NCBI GenBank assembly: GCA_018268915.1
Contig: JAFDVQ010000016.1
Coordinates: forward strand, 269,350-333,349
Source of the DNA: Acidobacteriota bacterium
GTDB taxonomy: Bacteria; Acidobacteriota; Terriglobia; Terriglobales; Acidobacteriaceae
Length of the DNA: 64,000 nt
Direction of reading: 5' to 3'
In this document: positions 8,778 to 17,613 of the stretch, piece after piece
Position numbering within the stretch: position 1 is the stretch's first letter
Layout of the letters: each line of letters starts with the position of its first letter
The notes under the pieces: generated by a model
Told to the model about the DNA's origin: nothing
The model's database searches: none
The model's input: only the letters and a program-made list of their open reading frames with translations
Position numbers and translations under genes: made by a program

Positions 8778-9476
8778 CTACTGAGATTCGGGTTTATGGC
8801 GGAGTTTTCTTATGGCCTGAGGGAAAAATTCGCTGAAGGTGTTGGAGAGAGCACGACCTCCGAAGCCTTCCGCGGTGCGAAGCAGAGCGTGTTGCCAGTC
8901 GGATTCGCTCGGAGCGCGCCATGAATTCGAAATGGCATTATTGCCAAAAGTGGCCGCATAACGCGCATAGGCTAGATGGCGTTCTCCGTCGGACCGGTAG
9001 GCGCGGAAGGTAAGGTCGACGATGTTCTTGACGCGTGATTTAAACGGACGCTCTACAACAGGAAAGTAGCGCGGGTCTTCTCCCCATGCAGCTCCCAGTC
9101 CCGCCTCAATGGCGTTGCCCGTGGAGATGCCGGTGAGGCGCATGCCGTAACGTTTTCCAAATCCGTCCCAGTGCGGACCGTATTCTGAGGGGCTGTCGAG
9201 CGCCGTTCCGAGCGCCGAAGAAAAGATTCCACCAACCAGGCTGGTTGTCCCCACGGTGGAGTGCGCGAACCACTTGAAGCGTTCCTCAGAAGTGATGGGG
9301 CGGTAGTCGGACGATGCGGTGGGAACGTCGTGGACGGTGCTCGCAGAGGCCGGTTCGGAAGCCGCGAAGTGAGCAGCCTGTGCGAACGCGAGGGTTGAGA
9401 CCCCTGCGCCTGAAAAGATGCACAGCACTGCTGCACGGGCGAGTTTTTGCGAAGCTCTGATCGATGATTTCAGCAT
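8778..9476 (-). CDS. Exported protein of unknown function
   Basis: About 232 residues when started at the ATG at 9476, which gives a good signal peptide (basic start, hydrophobic core, cleavage near LAFAQAA). The mature part has repeated small-residue and glycine segments (TSLVGGIFSSALGTALDS, GISTGNAIEAGLGAAWGEDP) and the stretch GEDPRYFPVVERPFKSRV. No catalytic motif was recognised. It begins 19 bases after the AsmA-like gene stops and on the same strand, so co-transcription is likely. The frame is open far upstream inside the AsmA gene, but those residues are a shadow of it. It is probably an envelope protein. Confidence 0.65.
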   Translation of the reverse strand: MLKSSIRASQKLARAAVLCIFSGAGVSTLAFAQAAHFAASEPASASTVHDVPTASSDYRPITSEERFKWFAHSTVGTTSLVGGIFSSALGTALDSPSEYGPHWDGFGKRYGMRLTGISTGNAIEAGLGAAWGEDPRYFPVVERPFKSRVKNIVDLTFRAYRSDGERHLAYARYAATFGNNAISNSWRAPSESDWQHALLRTAEGFGGRALSNTFSEFFPQAIRKLRHKPESQ

Positions 9477-9495
9477 GAGCAGGATAAGAACCTTC

Positions 9496-10845
9496 TTAGA
9501 GTGGGAAGCCGAATTTAGGTTTACCGTCTTTGTCTGAAGAGATCTTGATTGGCACTTCCGTCCCCCAGCCATGCTTGCTGAAGAAAGGATCGAGCGGTTT
9601 AAGAAGCACGCTCTTCCATTTCGAAGCAACCATCTGCGAGACCTCTGCCTTGGTGCGCACCTTGCCCTTGAACTCGTACTGCCGTCCATCCATCGTGTAC
9701 TGGCCGGTGAGGTGCACGTCCCCGCCGGGCAGCCTGTAGTCGAGACGCGAGAACGAGAGAGCGCCATGCTGCATTTTGAAGTCTCCGGTCATTCTTGATG
9801 TGACATCAGGAGCACCGGGTTTCAGGTTGCCAGTGCGCCCTTGCGCCCGAAGGCTCATGACATCGACCTTGTCCTCGATTTCCGGGTTGGTGAAGTGAAT
9901 CTGGCGTAGCGTGAACGCGCCCTGCATACTCATCTTCTGGCTCACGCTTTCGCGGCCCGGAGGGATCTGTAGTTGTGCCTGAAGATTGAGCAAGCCGGTC
10001 ATGGGCGACGGGTTTTTCCTGACTGCTAGGCCGAGAAAGTCGGCTATCTGTCCGTTGGGTACGTCGGTATCTACGTCGATCTTGTGGCCTTTGCCTTTAA
10101 CGTCGACGATTGCTCCTTTACAGGTGAAATAAGACGAGCCGAGTTTGGCGTCGATGTGTTCCAGATAGGTATCGCCGCTGGTGCCGTCGACGACCGCCTG
10201 GAAGCGCGTGGACAGGGGCATAGGGTGATCCGCTGTGTTGAGAGAGAAGTTTGGAACGTTTGCCTCTCCGCGAACGGCAATCTTGTCCAACTGGCCGTCG
10301 AAGTTGCCGCTGGACTTCAGCGTTCCGCCGATTCCATTGATCGTGTTCATGTCGGCGTTTTCAAACAGGTATTTGCCGTTGACCCTGGAGTCGCCGGGAG
10401 TATCCGTGTTCCATGGACCAAATGACCCCGACGCGTGAATTTCGCCTCTTGGAATTGGGTTGGTGAGAACCGCGTCGAAGGGCCACGCCGTGTTTGGGCC
10501 CAAATCTTGCAAAACGATGTGCTTGAGCTGAAAAATGCGCGGATCTTTATCCGGCTTGTCGGTCCCGATGATCAGCTGTGAATCGTCGCATACGATTCTG
10601 TCGACTCGGATTTTGATCTTGTCGCGCGGCTGATAGCTTGATGTCGTGGAGCGTCGGGATGCGGGAGGCATGTTGATGGCAAGGCCGGTCACATTGACCT
10701 GACGGACGTGCGTTGGCTTGAAGAACAATCCGACAGGCGAGGCGCGAAACTCAAACTGCTTGATGGCGATAAGAGGTTTGTTGTCGATGTTCGCGTCCTG
10801 ATTGTTCCGCGGAAAAATGCGTAGGCCGCTACCGGTGACTTCCAC
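9496..10845 (-). CDS. AsmA-like envelope protein (start uncertain)
   Basis: Long beta-rich protein with C-terminal AsmA features (GALSFSRLDYRLPGGDVHLTGQY, then FKGKVRTKAEVSQM). AsmA/TamB/YhdP-type proteins anchor in the inner membrane and span the periplasm, with roles in lipid transport to the outer membrane. The GTG at 10845 is the first canonical start, yet the same frame continues upstream to 11076 and codes for exactly the missing N-terminus: a transmembrane helix (WGIASVVLALIVLAVTV) and the domain start (GRVIETLRARFDSEVQLDN). No ATG, GTG or TTG lies in that extension; an ATT at 11052 preceded by GAG is the best candidate. Either a rare start codon is used or an upstream frameshift hides the real one. 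Confidence 0.75.
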   Translation of the reverse strand: MEVTGSGLRIFPRNNQDANIDNKPLIAIKQFEFRASPVGLFFKPTHVRQVNVTGLAINMPPASRRSTTSSYQPRDKIKIRVDRIVCDDSQLIIGTDKPDKDPRIFQLKHIVLQDLGPNTAWPFDAVLTNPIPRGEIHASGSFGPWNTDTPGDSRVNGKYLFENADMNTINGIGGTLKSSGNFDGQLDKIAVRGEANVPNFSLNTADHPMPLSTRFQAVVDGTSGDTYLEHIDAKLGSSYFTCKGAIVDVKGKGHKIDVDTDVPNGQIADFLGLAVRKNPSPMTGLLNLQAQLQIPPGRESVSQKMSMQGAFTLRQIHFTNPEIEDKVDVMSLRAQGRTGNLKPGAPDVTSRMTGDFKMQHGALSFSRLDYRLPGGDVHLTGQYTMDGRQYEFKGKVRTKAEVSQMVASKWKSVLLKPLDPFFSKHGWGTEVPIKISSDKDGKPKFGFPL

Positions 10846-11190
10846 CCCGCGGAGAATGCTGACCTGAAGGTTGTCGAGCTGAACTTCGCTGTCAAACCGG
10901 GCGCGAAGTGTTTCAATGACGCGACCCTTGAGGATAGGGCCAGCGTGCGAGAGGACGATCTGAACGGTAACGGCCAGGACGATGAGTGCAAGAACGACAG
11001 AGGCAATACCCCAGCGCCAGGCTTGTGATCTGCGCGCGGGTGGCCGATTAATGGTTTGCTCGAGTGAGATAGCGAGTCAGCCCCTGAACTGCTTCAGCTA
11101 TTGGATGCAACCTCGCTCAGCATTCGTTGTCGGCGATTGAAAAGACGCAGCTTAGTGGCCCAAGAACTCATAATCGCACCGCGAGCGGCT

Positions 11191-11670
11191 TCAGCTCTTG
11201 AGCCTTGTTGCGCGCTTGCGGGCTTTGGCGGCGGCAGAGGTGTTCTTTACGAATTGCTTGCCGCGTCGCGAGCCTTTGACCTTTTTGCGGTCGGTGGCTT
11301 TGCGCTCGCTGGGAGAGAGCTCCTTCCAGGCTTTGTCGGGAAGATAACGATGCGTCGTTTTGCCGCTGGTCGCTTTCTTGCCGTTCGATGAGTGCCACTT
11401 CTCATCGCCCCATGACTTGAGCGACTTCTGCGCTTTGCTGCGACCCTTCTTGAAACCGCCGCCCTTAGCTTTGTACTCGTTGGTTACGAGTTGGGCCTTG
11501 CGGGCACTCCACTGTCCGGGGCGGCCGCCCTTGCTGCCTGCGACGATCTTCTTTTTGATCTTCTCGCGGAGCTCGGGCTTGGTGTATTTGACCGAATTGG
11601 ATTGCTTCTTCGCGGTTTTCTTTGCTGTCTTTTTTGCTGGTTTCTTCGCAGGGGGTTTGCGTGTCGCCAA
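11191..11670 (-). CDS. Lysine/arginine-rich DUF5872-like protein with histone H1-like N-terminus
   Basis: 159 residues, strongly basic. The first about 25 residues are PAKK/TAKK repeats like the tail of bacterial histone H1-like proteins. The middle contains GGRPGQWSARKAQL and a KSWGDEKWHSSNGK segment typical, as far as I recall, of DUF5872. The start is a TTG at 11670 with a near-perfect GGAGG six bases upstream, and no better ATG exists. DNA or RNA binding is likely from charge, but the function is unknown. A 309-base intergenic region separates it from the divergent permease gene. Confidence 0.75.
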   Translation of the reverse strand: MATRKPPAKKPAKKTAKKTAKKQSNSVKYTKPELREKIKKKIVAGSKGGRPGQWSARKAQLVTNEYKAKGGGFKKGRSKAQKSLKSWGDEKWHSSNGKKATSGKTTHRYLPDKAWKELSPSERKATDRKKVKGSRRGKQFVKNTSAAAKARKRATRLKS

Positions 11671-11979
11671 GGGGAACCTCCGTCCAAGTTAGAGATGCTG
11701 CACGGCACAATGCGGCGGCTTCAATGGATTGATGGAATCGAAGTCGCCAGCATTTTGTTTTGCATATTCGAGATGTAGTGGATGCGGAACGGCTGAAGCC
11801 CGTTTTGGGGCGAAAGCGGTTTGATCTATCCGGCCGCCGGGTCGCGCCACCATCGCAAAAAGGAGGAACTGACGGGAGGCGAGAAGCGTAGTTGATTTCA
11901 GGGCTCAAACCGCGGACGTCAGAATCCGTCGACTGGTCACATCACGACAGCCGAACCGGCCAGGAAGAGTCGAACGACT
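11671..11979. other. Divergent intergenic region with GGCTTCAGCC-type element
   Basis: 309 bases between the DUF5872-like gene and the first permease. No open frame looks coding. At 11787-11810 there is GAACGGCTGAAGCCCGTTTT, whose complement shares the core GGCTTCAGCC with the element at 57441-57496. Promoters for both flanking genes should lie here; none was clear by eye. Confidence 0.45.
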
Positions 11980-13236
11980 ATGCAGACCTTCAGCGACACG
12001 CTCTACGAAGTTTTTCGGGCAATCGTAGCGAACAAGCTGCGGAGCTTCCTGACGATGTTCGGCATCGCCTGGGGCGTCGGGTCGCTGCTGGTGCTGGTGG
12101 GTCTGGGGGAAGGGTTTCGATCCGGACAGCACCGCAATCTGGCGCGGCTTGGCAACGATGTCGTCATGGTGTTCAACGGGACCATCCCCGCTGTCGCAAA
12201 CCAGCACACGGGGATGCGTCCCTACCAGCTGACGGTGGGCGATTTCGAAGAGTTGAAAAAGCTGCCGGAGTTGCGCGGAGTGACGGCGGAGTTGACGCGG
12301 AACGACCTGTACGAGGTCAGTCCTTACGCCAATACGTCCAGCCATGTGGTGGGCATCTATCCCAACTATCCCATGGTGCGATTCATTCCCATGGCGCAGG
12401 GCAGGTTTATCGATGAAGCCGACGTAAGCGAGCGCCGGCATGTGGCGGTGCTTGGATCGAAGGCTGCAACGCTGCTCTTCAACGGTCGGCCGATGATTGG
12501 TGAGACCATTACGATCAACGGGACAGCATTCAAAATTGTCGGATCGGTCGAGAAGATCTCTATGGGGGGCAACAACGACTACGACGACCAGAAGGTCTAC
12601 ATGCCGGTGTCGACCATGATGCAGCTCTATCCGCTAAAGGGTGAAAACATCGCGCAGGATGCGCTGAGCTCGATTCAGTATCAGCCGGCAAAAAAAGGCG
12701 ACACATCTGAAGCGTCGGCTGCTGTGCACCGTGTGATTGCAAAGCGGCATGGCTTCGATCCTGCAATGAAGGATGCCTTCAACGAGTGGGACACCGTACG
12801 CATGCAGAAGATGATCGGCGCCATCTTCACGGCGATGGACATTTTTCTTGGTGGCGTGGGGATCGTGACGCTTGGCCTGGGCGCCGTGGGCATCATCAAC
12901 ATCATGCTTGTATCCGTAACAGAACGGACGAGCGAGATCGGATTGCGCAAGGCTCTGGGCGCCACGAAGAAAAGCATCCTTGGGCAGTTTTTCTGGGAAG
13001 GATTGCTGCTGACAGGTGTGAGTGGAGGATTGGGGATTCTCGCCTCGGCCGGATTGATGGCGTTGCTGGATTCATTGCTGACAGGCAAGATGCCGGGATG
13101 GGATCCGCCGCGGCTAGTGCCGTGGTCGGCTGCGCTGGCGATGGTGTCTTTGATGTTGAGCGGAATCGCCGCAGGACTGTATCCGGCGAGCAAGGCGGCG
13201 GCTCTGGATCCGGTCGAGGCGTTGAGGAAGGATTGA
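11980..13236 (+). CDS. MacB/FtsX-type ABC transporter permease (first of tandem pair)
   Basis: 418 residues. One N-terminal helix (KLRSFLTMFGIAWGVGSLLVLVGLGEG), a large periplasmic MacB_PCD-like domain (about 45-280) and three C-terminal helices of the FtsX domain, with the signature GAVGIINIMLVSVTERTSEIGLRKALGA and the closing DPVEALRKD. Family members use a separate or fused ATPase to drive mechanotransmission and export substrates such as peptides, macrolides or lipoproteins. There is no ATPase gene on either side. The second permease follows 214 bases downstream and the two may form a heterodimer. Confidence 0.9.
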   Translation: MQTFSDTLYEVFRAIVANKLRSFLTMFGIAWGVGSLLVLVGLGEGFRSGQHRNLARLGNDVVMVFNGTIPAVANQHTGMRPYQLTVGDFEELKKLPELRGVTAELTRNDLYEVSPYANTSSHVVGIYPNYPMVRFIPMAQGRFIDEADVSERRHVAVLGSKAATLLFNGRPMIGETITINGTAFKIVGSVEKISMGGNNDYDDQKVYMPVSTMMQLYPLKGENIAQDALSSIQYQPAKKGDTSEASAAVHRVIAKRHGFDPAMKDAFNEWDTVRMQKMIGAIFTAMDIFLGGVGIVTLGLGAVGIINIMLVSVTERTSEIGLRKALGATKKSILGQFFWEGLLLTGVSGGLGILASAGLMALLDSLLTGKMPGWDPPRLVPWSAALAMVSLMLSGIAAGLYPASKAAALDPVEALRKD

Positions 13237-13238
13237 TG

Positions 13239-13406
13239 GCGGAGTTAGCCGCGCTTTGCGCGTGCTGGCGGAATTAGTGGAGCTAGAATTTCGGAGTCAA
13301 TGAGGTTAACGGAACTGGAAGAAAGGGCAAGTCGCACGATTGCTGGCTTAACGCCGCGAACAGGTGCGGAGCACCGCTAACACGCGCAAAGCGCGCCTAA
13401 CTCCGC
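13239..13406. repeat. 32-bp near-perfect inverted repeat between the two permease genes
   Basis: 13239-13270 and 13375-13406 are inverted copies matching at 29 of 32 positions, separated by 104 bases. Each arm contains CGCGCAAAGCGCG (or its complement), itself able to fold. The right arm runs into a short degenerate tandem repeat (CGCTAACACCGCTAACCCCGCT-like, to about 13435). It could act as an intra-operon attenuator or be a mobile palindromic element. Confidence 0.6.
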
Positions 13407-13450
13407 TAGCACCGCTGACACCGCTAACCCCGCTTCACTCGGAGAAAGTC

Positions 13451-14695
13451 ATGCTGAAAGACATTTTCGGCCAGGCCTGGGAGGCAATGTTATTCAACCG
13501 ACGCCGGACCATGATCACGATGATCGGAATGGCGTGGGGAATCGCCACGGTGGTACTGCTGCTTGCTTACGGCGCAGGATTCACACGGGCCATTCAAGCC
13601 ATCTTCGCGCAGTGGGGCACGAACATCATCGGCACATTTCCGGGACGGACCAGCGAGCAAGCGGGCGGCGAGAAATCGGGCGTGAAAGTGCGGTTCACCA
13701 TCGACGACGTGGACCGGCTGAGTGTGGCGGTGCCGGGCATCAATCACATTTCTCCGATTGCGTTCAAAGACGTGACGGTGCAGAACGACCTGCACTCGTA
13801 CACATGGACCATCAATGGCGTGCGCTCGGTCTTTCAGGACATCTGGAAGCTCGACACAGATGCAGGCCGCTTCTTCAACGGGCAGGAAGAACAGCAGCGC
13901 GCGCATGTGTGCGTGATCGGGTCAGAGGCGAAGCTGAAGCTGTTCTCTGGTGGCTGGGCGATCGGAGAAACGATCCGGCTGAATGGAGTGCTGTTCACAA
14001 TCGTGGGTGTGCTTGCTCCGAAGATGCAGGAGGGCGGCGACGACAACGATCGCAACCGGCAGATTTACATCCCTTTCAGCACCATGAGCGACTTGGCTGA
14101 CACGAAGTACCTGGGCGGAATCTGGTTCAACTACACAGGAAACTATCAGCTCGCCGAGCAGAATGTTCGCGCGACGCTCGGCGCGGCGCATAAGTTCAGG
14201 CCCACGGATCACAACGCCATCTATGTCGCGAACCTTATGACGCAGCTTCATCAGTTCAGCATCCTTTCGCTGGCGCTGCAGGTGCTACTGTCGCTGGTTG
14301 GCGCGTTAACGCTGGGGATTGCAGGCATCGGGCTGATGAACATCATGCTCGTCGCGGTACAGCAGCGGACCCGTGAGATCGGCGTGGAGAAAGCGCTCGG
14401 CGCGCAGCGGAAGCACATCCTGACTCAGTTTCTCGCTGAAGCGATGGTGATCACGAGTGTCGGCGGAATGAGCGGGATCGGGCTGGCATACCTGATCTCG
14501 GTGCTGGTGGGGAGGATTCCGTTCTACAGCGAAATTGCCCTGCATGCCGAAGATGCAGATATTCGTCTGCTCATCTCGCCGTCATCGATAGTGGTTGCGA
14601 CAGGAATCCTGATCGTGACGGGGCTGGTGAGCGGAATGATTCCCGCAATTCGCGCGGCGAATCTCGATCCAATTGAGGCGCTGCGCTACGAATAG
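13451..14695 (+). CDS. MacB/FtsX-type ABC transporter permease (second of tandem pair)
   Basis: About 414 residues from the ATG at 13451, which has GGAGAAAG upstream; the frame is open back to 13364 but that part is repeat sequence. Same architecture as its neighbour: N-terminal helix (TMITMIGMAWGIATVVLLL), MacB_PCD-like periplasmic domain, then three helices with GIGLMNIMLVAVQQRTREIGV and LDPIEALRYE. The two proteins are clearly related but not near-identical, so the duplication is old or they were paired from the start. It ends 14 bases from the convergent GH27 gene. Confidence 0.9.
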   Translation: MLKDIFGQAWEAMLFNRRRTMITMIGMAWGIATVVLLLAYGAGFTRAIQAIFAQWGTNIIGTFPGRTSEQAGGEKSGVKVRFTIDDVDRLSVAVPGINHISPIAFKDVTVQNDLHSYTWTINGVRSVFQDIWKLDTDAGRFFNGQEEQQRAHVCVIGSEAKLKLFSGGWAIGETIRLNGVLFTIVGVLAPKMQEGGDDNDRNRQIYIPFSTMSDLADTKYLGGIWFNYTGNYQLAEQNVRATLGAAHKFRPTDHNAIYVANLMTQLHQFSILSLALQVLLSLVGALTLGIAGIGLMNIMLVAVQQRTREIGVEKALGAQRKHILTQFLAEAMVITSVGGMSGIGLAYLISVLVGRIPFYSEIALHAEDADIRLLISPSSIVVATGILIVTGLVSGMIPAIRAANLDPIEALRYE

Positions 14696-14709
14696 CCTCA
14701 ATCGTGCTC

Positions 14710-16224
14710 TCACCAGGAATAGACATCCAGCTTGCGGATTGCTACCCCCGCGCCCTCGAACGAAATATCTGCGGTTCCGTTAGGCAGGATGAGGCCTACT
14801 TCGCCATCTTCCGATCCCGTAGTTGGGGGAAGGGCAATAGCCGTCGATAAACCGGATGTGCTCTTCATTCGCACCACGACAGCATGACCTGACGAGTTTG
14901 CGAAATGAAGACGAGCGAAGTCCGGACCACGAGTCGCCTGCATTCCAGCAATGCTGCAGCCGTTCGGGCTGTACTCCGCAGGTGCTTTGTCTTCGCCGTC
15001 GACAATCAGGAGAGCGAGATCATGTGCTGGGACGGAGATCGCGGCGTCGGCTCCCATGTCTTTCTGGCTGAACACGTCACGCGATGACTTCGGAAGCCCC
15101 TTTAGTCCAAGCTTCTCCCAGTTGACTTTGACCTGCGTCGAAGCGTCGGTGCGATTCAGCACAGCGACTGCGCGACGTCCCGCTACGGCCATCGGCTTTA
15201 TCCAGATCTGGACTCCGGCAGAGGGCTCATCGACCTTGATCGGCTGCAATCCATATGGGTCGTTGTGAATCGTGAGAGCTTCCTTGTTTGTGAGAAGGGA
15301 AAGTGTAGCCGGAGAGAGCCGCGTCAAGTCAGAGCCGACCATGAGTGGCGCGCTCGAAATAGCCCAGAGCCCCATGTGGATGCGGTCGAGAGCGTCGGTC
15401 ATGCCGCGCATGCCCATCACCATCATGTCGAGATCGTTGAAGTAGCCCGTGTGCTGCGCCTCGGGGTGCAGCCCGGCATCGAACGATTCGAGTACGTTCT
15501 TCAAAGTGATGATACGTTTATCGTGTTCGGCATCATGCAGGCTCTCTACAACGGGTGGAATGATGTCGCCACCGGTACGCCATATCGTGCTTTCGATTTC
15601 ACCGACGCCTGGAGCCCAGAACCATGGATTCTGGCTGCCCCATTCGCAAATGGAAAAGTACAGCTTTCGCCCCGTAGTTTTTTCCGCGTTCTGAATGGCT
15701 CGCGCGATCTCGGCATACTGAACCGCACCCGACTTTCCCTCTTTGGCTCCGCCGCACCAGTCGACCTTGACGTAGTCGAAACCCCATTTTGAAAATTGCA
15801 GGAAGTCCTGATCGTAGTGGCCTTCGCTGCCGGTATTCAACAGCTTTGGGCCCGAGTCTGGGTACATGCTGCATCCGTCCCGGCCTGCATCGGTGTAGAT
15901 GCCGGCCTTTAGGCCGAGGCTGTGAATGTACGTGGCAATGTTCGCCATGTCGCCATCTTTCTGTCCGGGCTGAATGGCAGGCCACTGTTTCGGATTGACC
16001 ACGATATTGCCGGCGGCGTCGCGCTCTCCCAGCCACCATCCTTCGTCGATGACCACGTACTCGTAGCCGGCTTCCTTCATGCTGTTCGAGGCCATGGTCT
16101 TCGCTTGCTGCTGAACGATCTGGGAATTCACAATGTTGGCGAAACTGTTCCAGGAGTTCCAGCCCATCGGCGCAGCACCGAGGCACGCGGTTGCAGAAAG
16201 AAAAAGCAGCCATGAGGAACGCAT
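14710..16224 (-). CDS. Secreted GH27 alpha-galactosidase
   Basis: 504 residues with a signal peptide (cleavage near CLGAA). Immediately after it comes the GH27 opening MGWNSWNSFAN. The catalytic nucleophile is Asp155 in YVKVDWCGG and the acid/base Asp220 in STIWRTGGDI; VIDEGWW and GIYTDAGRDGCS complete the (beta/alpha)8 active site. The C-terminal 200 residues form the usual beta-sandwich. It should release terminal alpha-galactose from plant oligosaccharides or galactomannan in the periplasm or outside. Some GH27 enzymes act on other alpha-D-galactose or beta-L-arabinose substrates, so the exact specificity is open. Confidence 0.93.
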   Translation of the reverse strand: MRSSWLLFLSATACLGAAPMGWNSWNSFANIVNSQIVQQQAKTMASNSMKEAGYEYVVIDEGWWLGERDAAGNIVVNPKQWPAIQPGQKDGDMANIATYIHSLGLKAGIYTDAGRDGCSMYPDSGPKLLNTGSEGHYDQDFLQFSKWGFDYVKVDWCGGAKEGKSGAVQYAEIARAIQNAEKTTGRKLYFSICEWGSQNPWFWAPGVGEIESTIWRTGGDIIPPVVESLHDAEHDKRIITLKNVLESFDAGLHPEAQHTGYFNDLDMMVMGMRGMTDALDRIHMGLWAISSAPLMVGSDLTRLSPATLSLLTNKEALTIHNDPYGLQPIKVDEPSAGVQIWIKPMAVAGRRAVAVLNRTDASTQVKVNWEKLGLKGLPKSSRDVFSQKDMGADAAISVPAHDLALLIVDGEDKAPAEYSPNGCSIAGMQATRGPDFARLHFANSSGHAVVVRMKSTSGLSTAIALPPTTGSEDGEVGLILPNGTADISFEGAGVAIRKLDVYSW

Positions 16225-16298
16225 CCCAACAACATATCAGCACAGTGGGGGCGCAGGCACTTTGCCCGCACTGCGAACAACTCAAAGCTGCCGATGTG

Positions 16299-17534
16299 TC
16301 AGTGGATTGTTTTGGACTTGTGGTTCATGTAGTCCATCAGCAGGTACTCGCCCAGGGTGTCGGGAGTGGTGAAGTAGGCTTTGCCGCGGCACATCTCCGA
16401 GACCTTGTGGACGAACTGCATCAGGCCGTAATCCGACGCGAGCATGAAGGTGTTGATCATGATGTTGGATCGTTTGCAGCGCGCGACCTCTTCAAGCGTT
16501 TCGCTGACCACGAGAGGATCGAGACCGTAGGCGTTTTTGTAGATGCGGCCGTCGGGAAGCGTTAGCGCTGAAGGCTTGCCGTCGGTGATCATCACGATCT
16601 GCTTCATGTCTTTGCGCTGGCGGGCGAGGATTCGCTGAGCGACGCGAAGGCCCTCGCGCGTGTTGGTGTAATACGGGCCTACCTTCACGCGGGCGAGTTG
16701 CGAGACGGGCAGCTCTTCAGCGGAGTCGTGGAAGAGAACAAGGGAGAGCGAGTCACCCGGATATTGCGTGCGGATGAGATGTGACAACGCCATCGCTACC
16801 TTTTTTGCCGGCGTGAAGCGGTCTTCGCCATAGAGGATCATGGAGTGCGAGCAGTCGAGCATGACGACGGTGGCGCAGGAACTCTGATACTCGCATTGAT
16901 GGACGTGGAGATCGTCGTACTCAAGATTGAGCGGAAGGCCGATGCCTTCGCGGGCGATCGCTGATTTGAGCGTGGTGACAGTGTCGAGGTTGAGAGTGTC
17001 GCCGAATTCGTAGTGCTGCGATGCGCCGTGGGCTTCGACGCCTGTAGCCCAATGGCGTGTCTCATGTCGGCCGAAGTTTGATTTGCCGAGTGAGCCAAGA
17101 AGATCGCGCAATGTTTTGTAGCCGAGGAAGTCGAGACTTTTGTCGGTGACCTCGAAGCGGACTTCCCCTTGTACGTCGCCCGCTTTACCCATCGCGTCGG
17201 TGATCTGCGACTGATTGGGATTCTGAGTCCAGGAGATGTAATTCTCCTGCTGCATCCTCTGGATGAGCTTGTCGATAAGCTCGTCCATTTTGCCCTCCTG
17301 CATCGCCTGCTCGAGCTGCTCGCGGAGGCGGTCGTCAAACATGTCGCCGGATTCGAGCATCTGGCGCAGAGCTTCGCGAAGGTCGTCCAGAGTATGGTCG
17401 AGGTCCTGGAAACGGAGATACGGATCGCGGAAACCGGAGTCGAGCAGATAGTCGGAGAGCGCCTTGAGGAGGTCTTCGATGTCCATCTCTGAGGCGAGAT
17501 CGCCGTTGAATTTGGTGTAGCGAACGCGCTTCAT
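16299..17534 (-). CDS. VWA-domain protein, partner of MoxR-type ATPase
   Basis: 411 residues. The N-terminal 130 are helical and highly charged (LREALRQMLESGDMFDDRL...). A von Willebrand A domain follows from about residue 220 with an intact MIDAS: DCSHS at 227-231, a Thr-containing loop, and ITDGKPS. The layout is like CoxE/ChlD-type VWA proteins that work with MoxR or Mg-chelatase AAA+ ATPases to load metal or remodel a partner. The ATPase gene lies 79 bases upstream on the same strand, supporting a functional pair. The client is not evident from neighbours (alpha-galactosidase, riboflavin synthase). Confidence 0.85.
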   Translation of the reverse strand: MKRVRYTKFNGDLASEMDIEDLLKALSDYLLDSGFRDPYLRFQDLDHTLDDLREALRQMLESGDMFDDRLREQLEQAMQEGKMDELIDKLIQRMQQENYISWTQNPNQSQITDAMGKAGDVQGEVRFEVTDKSLDFLGYKTLRDLLGSLGKSNFGRHETRHWATGVEAHGASQHYEFGDTLNLDTVTTLKSAIAREGIGLPLNLEYDDLHVHQCEYQSSCATVVMLDCSHSMILYGEDRFTPAKKVAMALSHLIRTQYPGDSLSLVLFHDSAEELPVSQLARVKVGPYYTNTREGLRVAQRILARQRKDMKQIVMITDGKPSALTLPDGRIYKNAYGLDPLVVSETLEEVARCKRSNIMINTFMLASDYGLMQFVHKVSEMCRGKAYFTTPDTLGEYLLMDYMNHKSKTIH

Positions 17535-17613
17535 GAGTGAACCTCCCTCATCGGGTGCAGTCTTGCAAGAATCTGGGTGCCCCAGGTCTCGCTTCTGAGA
17601 CCTGGGTTTGCTT

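Noticed and set aside
13385..13435. CGCTAAC-type short tandem repeat as an attachment site
   Set aside because: No integrase, tRNA or second copy at a distance; it reads as a degenerate extension of the right arm of the inverted repeat.
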